A stretch of DNA of 64,000 nucleotides from Dickeya undicola (GCF_000784735.1 NZ_JSYG01000019.1:62001-126000), one strand, 5' to 3'; shown: positions 56,131 through 64,000, numbered from the stretch's first letter. The notes: a model not told the origin generated them from the letters alone. Translations and numbers: made by a program.

Positions 56131-56387
56131 CTGTGAAGGGTTTCGTGCGGGATAAACCGCGTCGCTTCTTTGCCACATCATCGCACGCACGACAAGGAGA
56201 GGTGCAAGCGCCACCTCTCCTTGACCTCTGGCTGAGTGGCTAAACTACGCCGCTGCGCGGTGCCTTCGGCGTTCGCCTTCGCTGTTCGGACCGCCTGTGA
56301 CGTGTTCCCAACACGGCACAGGCTTGCGCGGCGTCCCTGCCGCGCATCCGGCGAAGTCGCCCACCTCAGCGTAGTTTTTAACGCCAG
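56131..56387 (+). repeat. Long dispersed repeat, left copy of inverted pair around CRISPR/cas1/cas3
   Basis: This ~257-bp sequence recurs in inverted orientation at 62367-62622 with clear similarity throughout (shared blocks include TTTCGTGCG, GCACGACAAGGAGAGG, GCGGTGCCTTC, GCCTTCGCTGTTCGG, CGGCGAAGTCG and TTTTTAACGCC). It contains a strong internal hairpin (CAAGGAGAGGTG / CACCTCTCCTTG, 56193-56223). In the other copy the hairpin is kept although its stem bases differ. It ends 8 bp before the terminal CRISPR repeat. The open frames it contains are probably not genes. Confidence 0.85.
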
Positions 56388-56394
56388 CAACCCC

Positions 56395-57382
56395 GTCAAC
56401 CTCTGCCTACTCGGCAGTGAACGCTGCCACATCATTAACCCAAGAGGACACTATTTTCTAAGCTGCCTACTCGGCAGTGAACCATTCTCGATGGACGCAA
56501 GACGCAGACGCGGCTTTTTAAGCTGCCTACTCGGCAGTGAACATGCAGTGCGCCATACGCTGACGCGCAGCAACTTTCTAAGCTGCCTACTCGGCAGTGA
56601 ACGCGTCGTGCCACGCACATCCGGGTTATTTGCATTTCTAAGCTACCTACTCGGCAGTGAACCGCGAAGACGGCGGCGAGCCAGGCGCGGACAATTTCTA
56701 AGCTGCCTACTCGGCAGTGAACTCCCTGTCGCTGTCGAGTATTTTTGCAGGACATTTCTAAGCTGCCTACTCGGCAGTGAACCTGTTTTCACGCCAGTCA
56801 GGTCAGGTGTTGATTTTCTAAGCTGCCTACTCGGCAGTGAACATCTGCGCTCGCGCGCGCAATCCGCGTTTGAATTTCTAAGCTGCCTACTCGGCAGTGA
56901 ACGGTTCAATGGGGAAATTCATATACACCTGCACTTTCTAAGCTGCCTACTCGGCAGTGAACAGTCTGTATCGTCGCTGGAATCGTTTTCATTTTTTCTA
57001 AGCTGCCTACTCGGCAGTGAACCAACGGACCGAAACTTTTTGCAGGTCGTTTTTTTTCTAAGCTGCCTACTCGGCAGTGAACGGTTACACCTGCGATGTA
57101 TGCGATCATGCGCATTTCTAAGCTGCCTACTCGGCAGTGAACGCAGAAAGCTGGCGGCGGGCGAAATCGCCGTATTTCTAAGCTGCCTACTCGGCAGTGA
57201 ACACGGACAGCAAACCGTACTGTGGATTTAACGCTTTCTAAGCTGCCTACTCGGCAGTGAACACCCACATGCTGTACTGCACCTGCGCCATGTATTTCTA
57301 AGCTGCCTACTCGGCAGTGAACGCAGGCTGTGCGCATGGTTTCATCGCGGAAGATTTCTAAGCTGCCTACTCGGCAGTGAAC
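56395..57382 (-). CRISPR. Type I-F CRISPR array, 17 repeats and 16 spacers
   Basis: Repeats of 28 bp recur every 60 bp from 56395 to 57355, separated by 16 spacers of exactly 32 bp. In crRNA sense (minus strand) the repeat is GTTCACTGCCGAGTAGGCAG followed by CTTAGAAA: a Csy4-type hairpin (CTGCC / GGCAG) and 8-base handle. The leader-distal repeat at 56395-56422 has lost the handle half. Two others carry single changes (56515: C to T; 56635: G to A). The leader lies on the right next to cas1, so new spacers enter near 57355. I could not identify targets for any spacer. Confidence 0.99.
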
Positions 57383-57679
57383 CGTAACTTATTGACTCTA
57401 ACCCGTTGTATTTCAGCCTGCAATTGGCGATTTTCGCCGTCAGACCCTTTTTTTTCGGCTGTCGGTAACTTATTGATTTTTCAATGCTGAAAAAGGTGGC
57501 TGAAAAAAAGGGTATCGAAGCGGGAAAAGTGTTTCTGGTGTCATTCATTTTACCGTTTGGGTTGTGCTAGGCTGATTCTCGTTAATTTCCAGTGTATTAC
57601 GTGTTTTTCAATGAATTATTAGTCTGCGTTTTATTACGCGGATGGGGTTGTTTTATCACCACCACAGAGAAACGGTTTT
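57383..57679 (-). promoter_or_regulatory. CRISPR leader with two IHF-like sites, and cas1 upstream region
   Basis: This AT-rich leader of the array (transcribed leftward) also carries the cas1 promoter on the other strand. The 12-mer GTAACTTATTGA occurs twice, directly beside the first repeat (57384-57395) and at 57465-57476. Read on the minus strand, the second copy lies in a perfect match to the IHF consensus WATCAANNNNTTR (57466-57478), and the first (57385-57397) has one mismatch. IHF bending is needed for type I-F spacer acquisition. An imperfect inverted repeat with T-rich arms (about 57444-57457 and 57499-57513) lies between the leader and cas1. Confidence 0.75.
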
Positions 57680-58681
57680 ATGGATAACGTATTTAGCCCG
57701 TCGGATTTAAAAACCATTCTGCATTCCAAGCGCGCCAATATTTATTACCTCCAGCATTGCCGTATTTTGGTGAATGGCGGACGGGTGGAATATGTCACCG
57801 AAGAAGGGAATCAGTCGCTGTACTGGAATATCCCTATCGCCAATACCAGTGTGGTGATGCTCGGCACCGGCACCTCGGTGACGCAGGCGGCGATGCGGGA
57901 ATTTGCCCGTGCTGGCGTGATGGTCGGGTTTTGCGGCGGTGGCGGTACACCGTTGTTCGCCGCCAATGAGGCCGAAGTGGCGGTGTCGTGGTTGTCGCCG
58001 CAGAGCGAATATCGCCCGACGGAATATTTGCAGGATTGGGTCAGCTTCTGGTTTGACGAACAGCAGCGGCTGGCAGCGGCTATTGCCTTTCAGCAAGTGC
58101 GCATCGGGCAGATTCGCCAGCACTGGCTGGGCGGGCGACTGTCGCGTGAATCTCGTTTCGCCATCAAACCCGAACACGTGGAGGCGTTGCTTAACCGCTA
58201 TCAGCAAGGGCTGGTTGACTGCCGCACCAGTAACGATGTGCTGGTGCAGGAAGCGATGATGACCAAAGCGCTGTACCGGCTGGCGGCCAACGCGGTGAGC
58301 TACGGTGACTTTACCCGTGCCAAACGCGGCGGCGGCACCGATCTGGCAAACCGTTTTCTCGACCACGGTAACTACCTGGCCTATGGGCTGGCGGCCGTAG
58401 CGCTGTGGGTGCTGGGCCTGCCGCACGGGCTGGCGGTGCTGCACGGCAAAACCCGGCGCGGTGGGCTGGTGTTCGACGTGGCCGATCTGATCAAAGACGC
58501 GTTGATTTTGCCGCAGGCGTTTATCGCCGCGATGGAAGGTGAAGACGAGCAGGATTTCCGCCAGCGCTGCCTGACGGCGTTTCGCCAGGCCGAGGCGCTG
58601 GATGTGATGATCGACAGCCTGCAACAGGTGGCACAGCAGTGTAGCCAGGTAGCGAAAGCGGGGAGTCAGGGGGCGCAATGA
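57680..58681 (+). CDS. cas1: CRISPR-associated endonuclease Cas1 (type I-F)
   Basis: This is a 333-aa Cas1f, the integrase that inserts new spacers together with the Cas2 domain of Cas2-Cas3. Predicted metal ligands are Glu near residue 190 (VQEAMMTKALYRL), His near 254 (LHGKTRRGG) and Asp near 268 (FDVADLIKD). Its stop overlaps the cas3 start by 4 bp (ATGA). It lies next to the array leader, as is usual for I-F. Confidence 0.98.
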   Translation: MDNVFSPSDLKTILHSKRANIYYLQHCRILVNGGRVEYVTEEGNQSLYWNIPIANTSVVMLGTGTSVTQAAMREFARAGVMVGFCGGGGTPLFAANEAEVAVSWLSPQSEYRPTEYLQDWVSFWFDEQQRLAAAIAFQQVRIGQIRQHWLGGRLSRESRFAIKPEHVEALLNRYQQGLVDCRTSNDVLVQEAMMTKALYRLAANAVSYGDFTRAKRGGGTDLANRFLDHGNYLAYGLAAVALWVLGLPHGLAVLHGKTRRGGLVFDVADLIKDALILPQAFIAAMEGEDEQDFRQRCLTAFRQAEALDVMIDSLQQVAQQCSQVAKAGSQGAQ

Positions 58682-61600
58682 ACATCCTGCTGATTTCCGA
58701 ATGCAACAAGCGGGCGCTGGTGGAAACCCGCCGGGTGCTGGATCAGTTCGCCGAACGTAAGGGGGAACGCACCTGGCAAACCGCCATCACCGAAGAGGGG
58801 CTGAAAACGCTGCGCCAGTTGCTGCGCAAAACCGCGCGGCGCAACACCGCCGTCGCCTGCCACTGGATTCGCAGCGCCAATCACACCGAATTGCTGTGGG
58901 TTGTTGGCAATCTGCGGCGCTTCAACCTACAAGGCAGCGTGCCGACCAACCGTACCGAGCGCGATATTCTGCGCAGCAACGATGAAAACCCGTGGCACAA
59001 CGCCGAAGCTTTTAGCCTGCTGGCGGCGATTGCCGGGCTGTTTCACGATATCGGCAAGGCCAATGCGCTGTTTCAGGCCGGGTTGCAGGGTAACGGGCCG
59101 CGCAGCCAGCCTTATCGCCATGAATGGGTGTCATTGCGGCTGTTTCAGGCGTTTGTCGGCGATCGGGATGACACCGGCTGGCTGACGGCGCTGGCCGCCA
59201 TCAGCCCGGAGGAGGAGGCGGCGCTGCTGGCACGGTTGCAGCAGGACGCGAAAACCCCCAAGTCGTCGCCGTTTAACAGCCTGCCGCCGCTGGCGCAGGT
59301 GGTGGGCTGGCTGATTATGTCGCATCACCGTTTACCGATGTTTCATACCCTGACGGACGGCGAATCGGGCGGAGCGCCGCAACTGGAATATCTCGACCGC
59401 TGGCTCAATGAACTTCTCTCGCCGCGCTGGAATGCCGTTAACCACCTGCGCCCGGATATCAGTGCACAGGACTGGCAACAGGTGTGGCAGTTTCCGCACG
59501 GCACGCCGCTGCAAAGCCGCGTGTGGTGCGAAAAGGCGCGCAAGTTCGCCACCCGTTCGCTGAAGTTACCCTCGTTGATGACCTTCGGTCAGTTGGATCA
59601 ACGGTTGACAGTGCATCTGGCGCGACTGGTATTGATGCTGGCGGACCATCATTACTCTTCGGCTGCCGCCACGACCGGCTGGCAGGACCCTCGCTATCGG
59701 GTATGGGCCAACACGGACAGGAAGACCGGCAAACTCAAGCAGCAACTGGACGAGCACTGTGTTGGCGTTGGGCAAAATGCGCTGCTGCTGGGGCGCAGCC
59801 TGCCGCACCTGCGTGACACGCTGCCCGCCATCACCCGGCACAAAGGCTTTCGCCAGCGCAGCACCGATGCGCGTTTTCGCTGGCAGGACAAAGCGTTTGA
59901 TAAGGTTTGCGCTATCCGTGAGCAGGCCGCCCGCCACGGTTTCTTTGGCGTCAACATGGCGTCTACCGGGCGCGGTAAAACGCTGGGCAATGCCCGCATC
60001 ATGTACGCGCTGGCAGACGAATCCGTCGGGTGTCGCTTTTCGGTGGCGCTCGGCTTGCGCACCCTGACGTTGCAAACCGGCGATGCACTGCGCCAGCGGC
60101 TGACGCTGGATGAAGACGACCTGGCGGTGTTGATTGGCTCCCAGGTGGTGCAGGAACTGCATGAACTGCGCCAGCAGGAAGCTCAGGCAGCGCGGACTGG
60201 CAGTGAATCTGCCGAGTCGCTGTTTAGTGAACATCAATATGTCAGCTACCAAGGCTCGCTGGATGATGGTCGGCTGAAAACCTGGCTGGAAAAATCGCCG
60301 ACGCTGCATCAATTGCTGAGCGCGCCGGTGCTGGTGACGACGATTGATCATCTGATGCCCGCTACTGAAAGCCTGCGCGGTGGCCACCAGATTGCACCGA
60401 TGCTGCGCTTGCTGACCTCTGATCTGGTACTGGATGAACCGGACGATTTCGGGCTGGAAGACCTGCCCGCGTTGTGTCGGCTAGTGAATTGGGCGGGGAT
60501 GCTTGGCTCACGGGTGCTGCTGTCATCCGCCACGCTGCCGCCTGCACTGATTCGGGCACTGTTCGAGGCTTATCTGAACGGTCGCGCCGCCTGGCAGCAG
60601 GCGTATGGCGAACCGGGTACGCCGCTGACCGTCTGCTGCGGTTGGTTTGATGAATTCGACAGCCAGTGCCAGACGATAGCCGATACCGACGCTTTTGCCG
60701 CTCAGCATAAGGCGTTTGTTGCCGGGCGCATCGACAAGCTGCAACAGCAGGAGCAGCGGCTGCGCTGGGCAGAAATTGAACCGGTAGCCAGCACTGAGCG
60801 GGAGGTGAGTGCGGTGTGCCGGGCGGTAGCACAAACCCTGCACCCACGGCTGCTCGCGCTGCACCAGCAACACCATCAGACGCATCCTGGCGGCAAAACC
60901 GTGTCACTGGGGTTGATTCGCATGGCGAACATCAACCCGCTGGTGGCGGTAGCGCGTGCACTGATGGCGATGCCTTCGCCATCAGACTGCTGCGTGCATT
61001 ACTGCATCTATCACAGCCAGCACCCGCTGGCGATGCGTTCCCACATCGAAGCGCGGCTGGATGCGGCGCTGATGCGTAAAGACCCAGAGGCACTGTGGCA
61101 GGTGGCGGAAATTCGTCATGCCATCGAACAGCAGCCGCAACAGCATCATGTGTTTGTGGTGCTGGCCACCTCGGTGGCGGAAGTGGGCCGTGATCACGAT
61201 TATGACTGGGCCATCGCTGAACCCAGCTCGATGCGTTCATTTATCCAGTTAGCCGGGCGTATTCTGCGCCACCGCCAGCGTGACGAGTTTGTGCCGTCCT
61301 CGCCCAATTTTTATTTGTTAAGCCATAACGTGCGGGCGTTGAAAGGGGAACCCGTAGCGTTTTGCCGCCCCGGTTTTGAATCGAAAGACGGTTTTACCCT
61401 CGCCAGCCACGACCTGCGGGAGAATCTCAAACCGGAGGATTATCAGAGTATTAGCGCCGCACCGCGTATTCAGCAGCCACCGATAGACCTCAAAAACCTG
61501 ACGCTGATAAGCCTTGAGCACGCGGCATTAAAGCTGGCGTTGTTGGGGAGGACAAAACCAAAACCCGCGGATAAGCCCGCAGCGGTGTGGTGGTGGCGCA

Positions 61601-61959
61601 AACCGCTGCACTGGAACGGCGAACTGCAACGGCACACGATGTTTCGCCGTTCAGAGCCACAGCAGCGCTACTGGCTGTGGCTGGAAGACGAAGGCGAAAA
61701 AACGTGTTTTATGTTGCAGGACGATGGCCCGAGCGGCTGGAAAAAAATCGATGAGATTCGCCTGGTACAACAGGAAATGGCCGATGGCGTCAGCCAGTGG
61801 GTAGATATGGATTACACCGCGCTTTATCTGCAACTGGCCGAGGAGAAACAACGGGAACTGGCGTGGATCAGCGCCCGCTTCGGTGAAATCAGCCTGAGAA
61901 AACAAGATAACCAATGGTGCTGGCACCCGCTGTTAGGGGTGTTTGGCGCACTCAAATGA
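58678..61959 (+). CDS. cas3: Cas2-Cas3 fusion helicase-nuclease (type I-F)
   Basis: This is a 1093-aa I-F-specific fusion. Residues 1-100 form the Cas2-like domain (MNILLISECNKRALVETRRV). The HD nuclease has FHDIGK near residue 123 and MSHHRLPMF. The SF2 helicase has a Walker A-like STGRGKT near 429, DEPDD (DEAD-box) near 586, SSATLP near 616 and QLAGRILRHRQ as motif VI. It both degrades targets and joins Cas1 in adaptation. Its stop codon lies inside a 10-bp perfect hairpin (61945-61966). csy1 does not follow directly: 753 bp of inserted sequence separate them. Confidence 0.98.
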   Translation: MNILLISECNKRALVETRRVLDQFAERKGERTWQTAITEEGLKTLRQLLRKTARRNTAVACHWIRSANHTELLWVVGNLRRFNLQGSVPTNRTERDILRSNDENPWHNAEAFSLLAAIAGLFHDIGKANALFQAGLQGNGPRSQPYRHEWVSLRLFQAFVGDRDDTGWLTALAAISPEEEAALLARLQQDAKTPKSSPFNSLPPLAQVVGWLIMSHHRLPMFHTLTDGESGGAPQLEYLDRWLNELLSPRWNAVNHLRPDISAQDWQQVWQFPHGTPLQSRVWCEKARKFATRSLKLPSLMTFGQLDQRLTVHLARLVLMLADHHYSSAAATTGWQDPRYRVWANTDRKTGKLKQQLDEHCVGVGQNALLLGRSLPHLRDTLPAITRHKGFRQRSTDARFRWQDKAFDKVCAIREQAARHGFFGVNMASTGRGKTLGNARIMYALADESVGCRFSVALGLRTLTLQTGDALRQRLTLDEDDLAVLIGSQVVQELHELRQQEAQAARTGSESAESLFSEHQYVSYQGSLDDGRLKTWLEKSPTLHQLLSAPVLVTTIDHLMPATESLRGGHQIAPMLRLLTSDLVLDEPDDFGLEDLPALCRLVNWAGMLGSRVLLSSATLPPALIRALFEAYLNGRAAWQQAYGEPGTPLTVCCGWFDEFDSQCQTIADTDAFAAQHKAFVAGRIDKLQQQEQRLRWAEIEPVASTEREVSAVCRAVAQTLHPRLLALHQQHHQTHPGGKTVSLGLIRMANINPLVAVARALMAMPSPSDCCVHYCIYHSQHPLAMRSHIEARLDAALMRKDPEALWQVAEIRHAIEQQPQQHHVFVVLATSVAEVGRDHDYDWAIAEPSSMRSFIQLAGRILRHRQRDEFVPSSPNFYLLSHNVRALKGEPVAFCRPGFESKDGFTLASHDLRENLKPEDYQSISAAPRIQQPPIDLKNLTLISLEHAALKLALLGRTKPKPADKPAAVWWWRKPLHWNGELQRHTMFRRSEPQQRYWLWLEDEGEKTCFMLQDDGPSGWKKIDEIRLVQQEMADGVSQWVDMDYTALYLQLAEEKQRELAWISARFGEISLRKQDNQWCWHPLLGVFGALK

Positions 61960-61966
61960 GTGCGCC
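61945..61966. other. Perfect hairpin spanning the cas3 stop codon
   Basis: GGCGCACTCA / TGAGTGCGCC forms a 10-bp stem with a 2-base loop; the cas3 TGA is 61957-61959. On the opposite strand the same hairpin would lie just beyond the 3' end of the crRNA-like RNA, so it may bound both transcripts. No T run follows on either strand. Confidence 0.6.
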
Positions 61967-62029
61967 GCTGCCTATGCGGCAGTTAGTAGCAACTCAGTCT
62001 ATTTCTAAGCTACCTGAACGGTAGTGAAG
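61960..62029 (-). ncRNA. Degenerate mini-CRISPR encoding a crRNA-like RNA (CreA/CreR-like)
   Basis: Two diverged I-F repeats lie in the same orientation as the main array, only 14 bp apart. Repeat psiR2 (62002-62029) matches 22 of 28 bases, keeps the 8-base handle CTTAGAAA perfectly and keeps its stem by compensatory change (CTACC / GGTAG instead of CTGCC / GGCAG). Repeat psiR1 (61960-61987) has lost the handle half but keeps the CTGCC / GGCAG hairpin followed by C. Csy4 processing on the minus strand would give handle, 14-base guide TAGACTGAGTTGCT, and a 3' hairpin. The guide matches a site at 62076-62089. A minus-strand promoter is possible (TAGACA at 62089-62084, TAAAAC at 62068-62063). 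Confidence 0.75.
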
Positions 62030-62075
62030 TTGATTTTAGAGATCTTAAAAAGCAAAGGCTAGGTTTTATTAAAAA

Positions 62076-62091
62076 AGTAACTCTGTCTAGG
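62076..62091 (-). promoter_or_regulatory. Predicted target of the crRNA-like guide, with CC PAM
   Basis: On the minus strand, CC (62091-62090) is followed by TAGACAGAGTTACT (62089-62076). This equals the guide at 12 of 14 positions; the two differences are at guide positions 6 and 12. In type I surveillance complexes every sixth guide base is flipped out of the duplex, so these positions need not pair. The PAM side abuts the -35 hexamer of the promoter at 62092-62120. Confidence 0.7.
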
Positions 62092-62120
62092 TTGATCGTT
62101 TGAGGTGATCGGACTACTAT
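62092..62120 (+). promoter_or_regulatory. Predicted sigma-70 promoter of the 52-codon ORF
   Basis: TTGATC (62092-62097), a 17-bp spacer, and TACTAT (62115-62120) form a reasonable sigma-70 promoter, with an expected start near 62127 and a ~34-base leader before ATG 62161. The -35 begins at the base after the predicted PAM, so a bound Csy complex would block RNA polymerase. Confidence 0.55.
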
Positions 62121-62160
62121 TCATTTCATCACGTCAGGAATGATAAGCGGAGATAATGAA

Positions 62161-62319
62161 ATGAAGCCTCAACAGTCGAGATTGTTCTGTATCGCGGTAC
62201 TTTGTATGGCTGCTGGATTGCCGATGAAGCCAGCATCCATGACTGTAAGTAATCCACCGGACACATCAGTAAAGGCCCAGTGGTTCTCGATTTTTTCTAT
62301 AAATATTAACCGTAACTGA
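62161..62319 (+). CDS. Small hydrophobic ORF (52 aa), candidate CreT-like toxin
   Basis: The ORF is preceded by CGGAG (62148-62152) at good spacing. It encodes a short basic N terminus (MKPQQSR), a hydrophobic stretch (LFCIAVLCMAAGLPM, residues 8-22) and a polar tail ending SININ-RN. A two-codon ATG-AAA-TGA lies just upstream at 62156. I recognise no family. Size and hydrophobicity resemble membrane-acting small toxins, and its promoter overlaps the predicted crRNA-like target. A signal-peptide-bearing small protein, or a toxic or regulatory RNA, are alternatives. Confidence 0.5.
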   Translation: MKPQQSRLFCIAVLCMAAGLPMKPASMTVSNPPDTSVKAQWFSIFSININRN

Positions 62320-62366
62320 TGGAATTACAGGTGAGGCTGTCAGGTACACGGTAGTGGTGTTTTCCC

Positions 62367-62622
62367 GGCGTTAAAAACTGCGCTGAAGCGAACGACTTCG
62401 CCGGGTGAGCCGCATGGATGCGGCGAAAGCCTGTGCCGCGTCTGGAACGCGTCACAGGCGGCCCGAACAGCGAAGGCGTAAGCTGAAGGCACCGCGTAGC
62501 GGCGCAGTTTAGCCTCTAGCCCGAGGTCAAGGAGAGGCGGCGTTTGAGCCTCTCCTTGTCGTGCGAGCGATGGCGTTGCAAAGCGATAACGTAGGCCATT
62601 ACGCACGAAACCTTTCACAGTG
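62367..62622 (-). repeat. Long dispersed repeat, right copy of inverted pair
   Basis: This is the inverted counterpart of 56131-56387. It keeps the internal hairpin (CAAGGAGAGGC / GCCTCTCCTTG) with a different stem and loop sequence. It lies between the 52-codon ORF and csy1. A frame of 103 codons across it on the minus strand (62340-62651) is part of the repeat and not a convincing gene. The 62623-62712 remainder carries the csy1 leader, with AAGGA before the start. Confidence 0.85.
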
Positions 62623-62712
62623 CTGGCATGAATTAGCCTGTAATAAAACAACAGGGCTATTTGTCAATGGCCTTAATAAATCAGTGGGTTATACACGCTC
62701 AAGGAATCGACT

Positions 62713-64000
62713 ATGAGTAGTGAGGGTTTGCAAGCATTTATCCTGTCGTATATCGAAAATCGAAAGCAGACCAAGCTGGATGCCTTCGATAAAACTGCCG
62801 ATAAGCAGCGGGCCGCGTTAAGCGGTGAGGCGCTGGCCGCAGCGGAACTGACGCTTTTGCAGCAGCGGCGTGAAATAGAACAGACTTACCAGGTGCGCAC
62901 CTGGCTGACGGATGCCGCCAGCCGTGCCGGGCAGATTAGCCTGGTGACCCACGCGCTGAAATTCACCCACAGCGACGCCAAAGGCAGCAGTGTGTTCAGC
63001 AGCGAACCGGTTACCGACAGTGCGGTGTTGTCTACCGCGTCGCTGGCACAACCGGCGATTGACGCGGTGGGCAACGCGGCGGCGCTGGATGTGGCCAAAT
63101 TGCTGCAAACCGAGCATCAGGGCGATTCACTGTTGGCGGCGCTGCAACGCGGCGACCACCGCGCGCTGGAGGCGCTGGCGGAAAGCCCGCAGCAACTCAC
63201 CCAGTGGCTGGCCGGGTTCGGGCAGGTGCTGACCGATAAACAGCCCAGTTCCCACAAGCTGGCGAAACAGATCTACTTCCCGGTCGGGGACGGGGAATAC
63301 CACCTGTTAAGCCCGCTTTACTCCTCTTCGCTGTCGCAGGCGCTGGATCAACGCCTGAACGCGGTGCGCTTTGGTGAGCAAGCTAAAGCCATCCGTGAGG
63401 CCCGGCGGCAGAAGCGCTGGCACGATGAGGTTGATGTCAGCTACCCCGGTATTGCGGTGCAGAACATGGGCGGCACCAAGCCGCAAAATATCTCTGCGCT
63501 CAATTCCGCCCGCAGCGGCCGCTCCTATTTGCTCAGCAGCGCGCCGCCGCAATGGCTCAGCCAAATCAAACTGCCGCGTGATCATGACACCATCTTCCGT
63601 GTTAGGGGTGAGGTGGATGCGCTGACCTACATTGCGCGCCGGGAGATGCAGCAGTTCCTGCTCAGCGTCAAAGAGGTGGAAAACAACCGCGAGATTCGCA
63701 ACCAGCGCAGGCGTTACCTCGACCGGTTGATCAACACCCTATTCGACTATGTCGCCACGGTGCAAAACCTGGGCAAAGCGGGCTGGAGCAGCTATTCCCA
63801 ACTGAATTTCCCTCTGCAACTGTGGCTTGACCCAAGGCGCTGTCGGCATGATGACGCTTTTCGCTATGCACGCGACGGCGGGGACTGGAAAGAACAGGTC
63901 GCCCATGAATTTGGTCAGTGGCTGAATGCGCGATTGCACCACGATAAACTGATTTTCGGTGAGGTGGAGCGCCGCGAGTGGTCAACCGCCGCGTTGTTCA
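62713..64000 (+). CDS. csy1: Csy1 / Cas8f, type I-F Cascade large subunit (3' end outside window)
   Basis: The frame is open from ATG 62713 (after AAGGA) to the window end: 429 codons, no stop. The product starts [20 protein letters not shown]. It contains [20 protein letters not shown], characteristic of Csy1, which with Csy2 forms the PAM-recognising tail of the I-F surveillance complex. csy2, csy3 and csy4 (cas6f) are expected just beyond the window. Confidence 0.95.
   Translation, partial: MSSEGLQAFILSYIENRKQTKLDAFDKTADKQRAALSGEALAAAELTLLQQRREIEQTYQVRTWLTDAASRAGQISLVTHALKFTHSDAKGSSVFSSEPVTDSAVLSTASLAQPAIDAVGNAAALDVAKLLQTEHQGDSLLAALQRGDHRALEALAESPQQLTQWLAGFGQVLTDKQPSSHKLAKQIYFPVGDGEYHLLSPLYSSSLSQALDQRLNAVRFGEQAKAIREARRQKRWHDEVDVSYPGIAVQNMGGTKPQNISALNSARSGRSYLLSSAPPQWLSQIKLPRDHDTIFRVRGEVDALTYIARREMQQFLLSVKEVENNREIRNQRRRYLDRLINTLFDYVATVQNLGKAGWSSYSQLNFPLQLWLDPRRCRHDDAFRYARDGGDWKEQVAHEFGQWLNARLHHDKLIFGEVERREWSTAALF

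Noticed and set aside
56236-57231. 331-codon plus-strand frame, and minus-strand frames, across the CRISPR region
   Set aside because: The periodic FLSCLLGSE peptide is just the 60-bp repeat period translated; the region is a CRISPR array.
61960-62029. Simple decayed end of an old CRISPR array
   Set aside because: The perfect handle, compensatory stem change and a PAM-flanked nearby match to the guide are not expected of random decay.
62340-62651. 103-codon minus-strand frame between the small ORF and csy1
   Set aside because: It spans the dispersed inverted repeat; the related left copy shows similar open frames, so the openness comes from repeat composition.
1-64000. tRNA or rRNA genes, riboswitches, prophage
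   Set aside because: I looked for conserved tRNA T-arm and rRNA sequences and phage gene sets by eye and found none convincing.

Overview
The window is chromosomal DNA of a plant-associated enterobacterium, most likely Dickeya or a close relative in the Pectobacteriaceae. Reasons: near-E. coli-identical core proteins (AceE, AceF, Lpd, AcnB, YacL, Ssb, UvrA), GC-rich coding DNA, several pectin or plant-sugar catabolic loci, and a type I-F CRISPR-Cas locus of the kind common in soft-rot bacteria. Species cannot be fixed from the sequence alone.

Layout. 1-5.4 kb: pyruvate dehydrogenase operon end (aceE partial, aceF, lpd). 5.5-12.7 kb: five accessory genes inserted between lpd and acnB: a secreted alpha/beta hydrolase, a MmgE/PrpD protein, and an iron-siderophore unit (PchR-like AraC regulator, FepA-type receptor, trilactone-esterase-like hydrolase) with a Fur-like box. 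13-18.2 kb: acnB, yacL, a chemoreceptor. 18.2-27.6 kb: a divergent catabolic locus (SDR, YhcH/NanQ-like, sialidase-fold protein, Na+/solute symporter, DapA/NanA-family lyase, iron alcohol dehydrogenase; then DUF1537 acid-sugar kinase, PdxA2, DeoR regulator). I propose it degrades a 3-deoxy-2-ulosonic acid, possibly Dha of rhamnogalacturonan II, to pyruvate and DHAP via D-threonate. 27.6-33 kb: a LOG-family enzyme, a zinc-type ABC importer with a strong Zur-like box and an unlisted 34-residue membrane peptide, and a molybdate/tungstate-like binding protein and permease without an ATPase. 33-44.3 kb: a carbohydrate ABC importer locus with a GH88/GH105-type hydrolase, a large uncharacterised protein, a BadF-type kinase with a truncated paralogue, and a LacI regulator. 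44.4-47.7 kb: an IS3 relic and small unknown genes. 47.8-56 kb: ssb/uvrA with a shared LexA box, a broken yjbQ, a diguanylate cyclase and a second chemoreceptor.

56.1-64 kb: type I-F CRISPR-Cas: 17-repeat array, leader, cas1, cas2-cas3 fusion, then csy1 (cut by the window end). The array, cas1 and cas3 are bracketed by ~256-bp inverted repeats. Between cas3 and csy1 lies the most striking object here: two degenerate CRISPR repeats 14 bp apart on the crRNA strand, encoding a crRNA-like RNA whose guide matches 12 of 14 bases of a site about 60 bp away. The two mismatches fall exactly at guide positions 6 and 12, a CC PAM is in place, and the site abuts the -35 of a promoter in front of a 52-codon hydrophobic ORF. 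This has the architecture of a CreTA-like RNA-guided toxin-antitoxin or Cas-regulating module.
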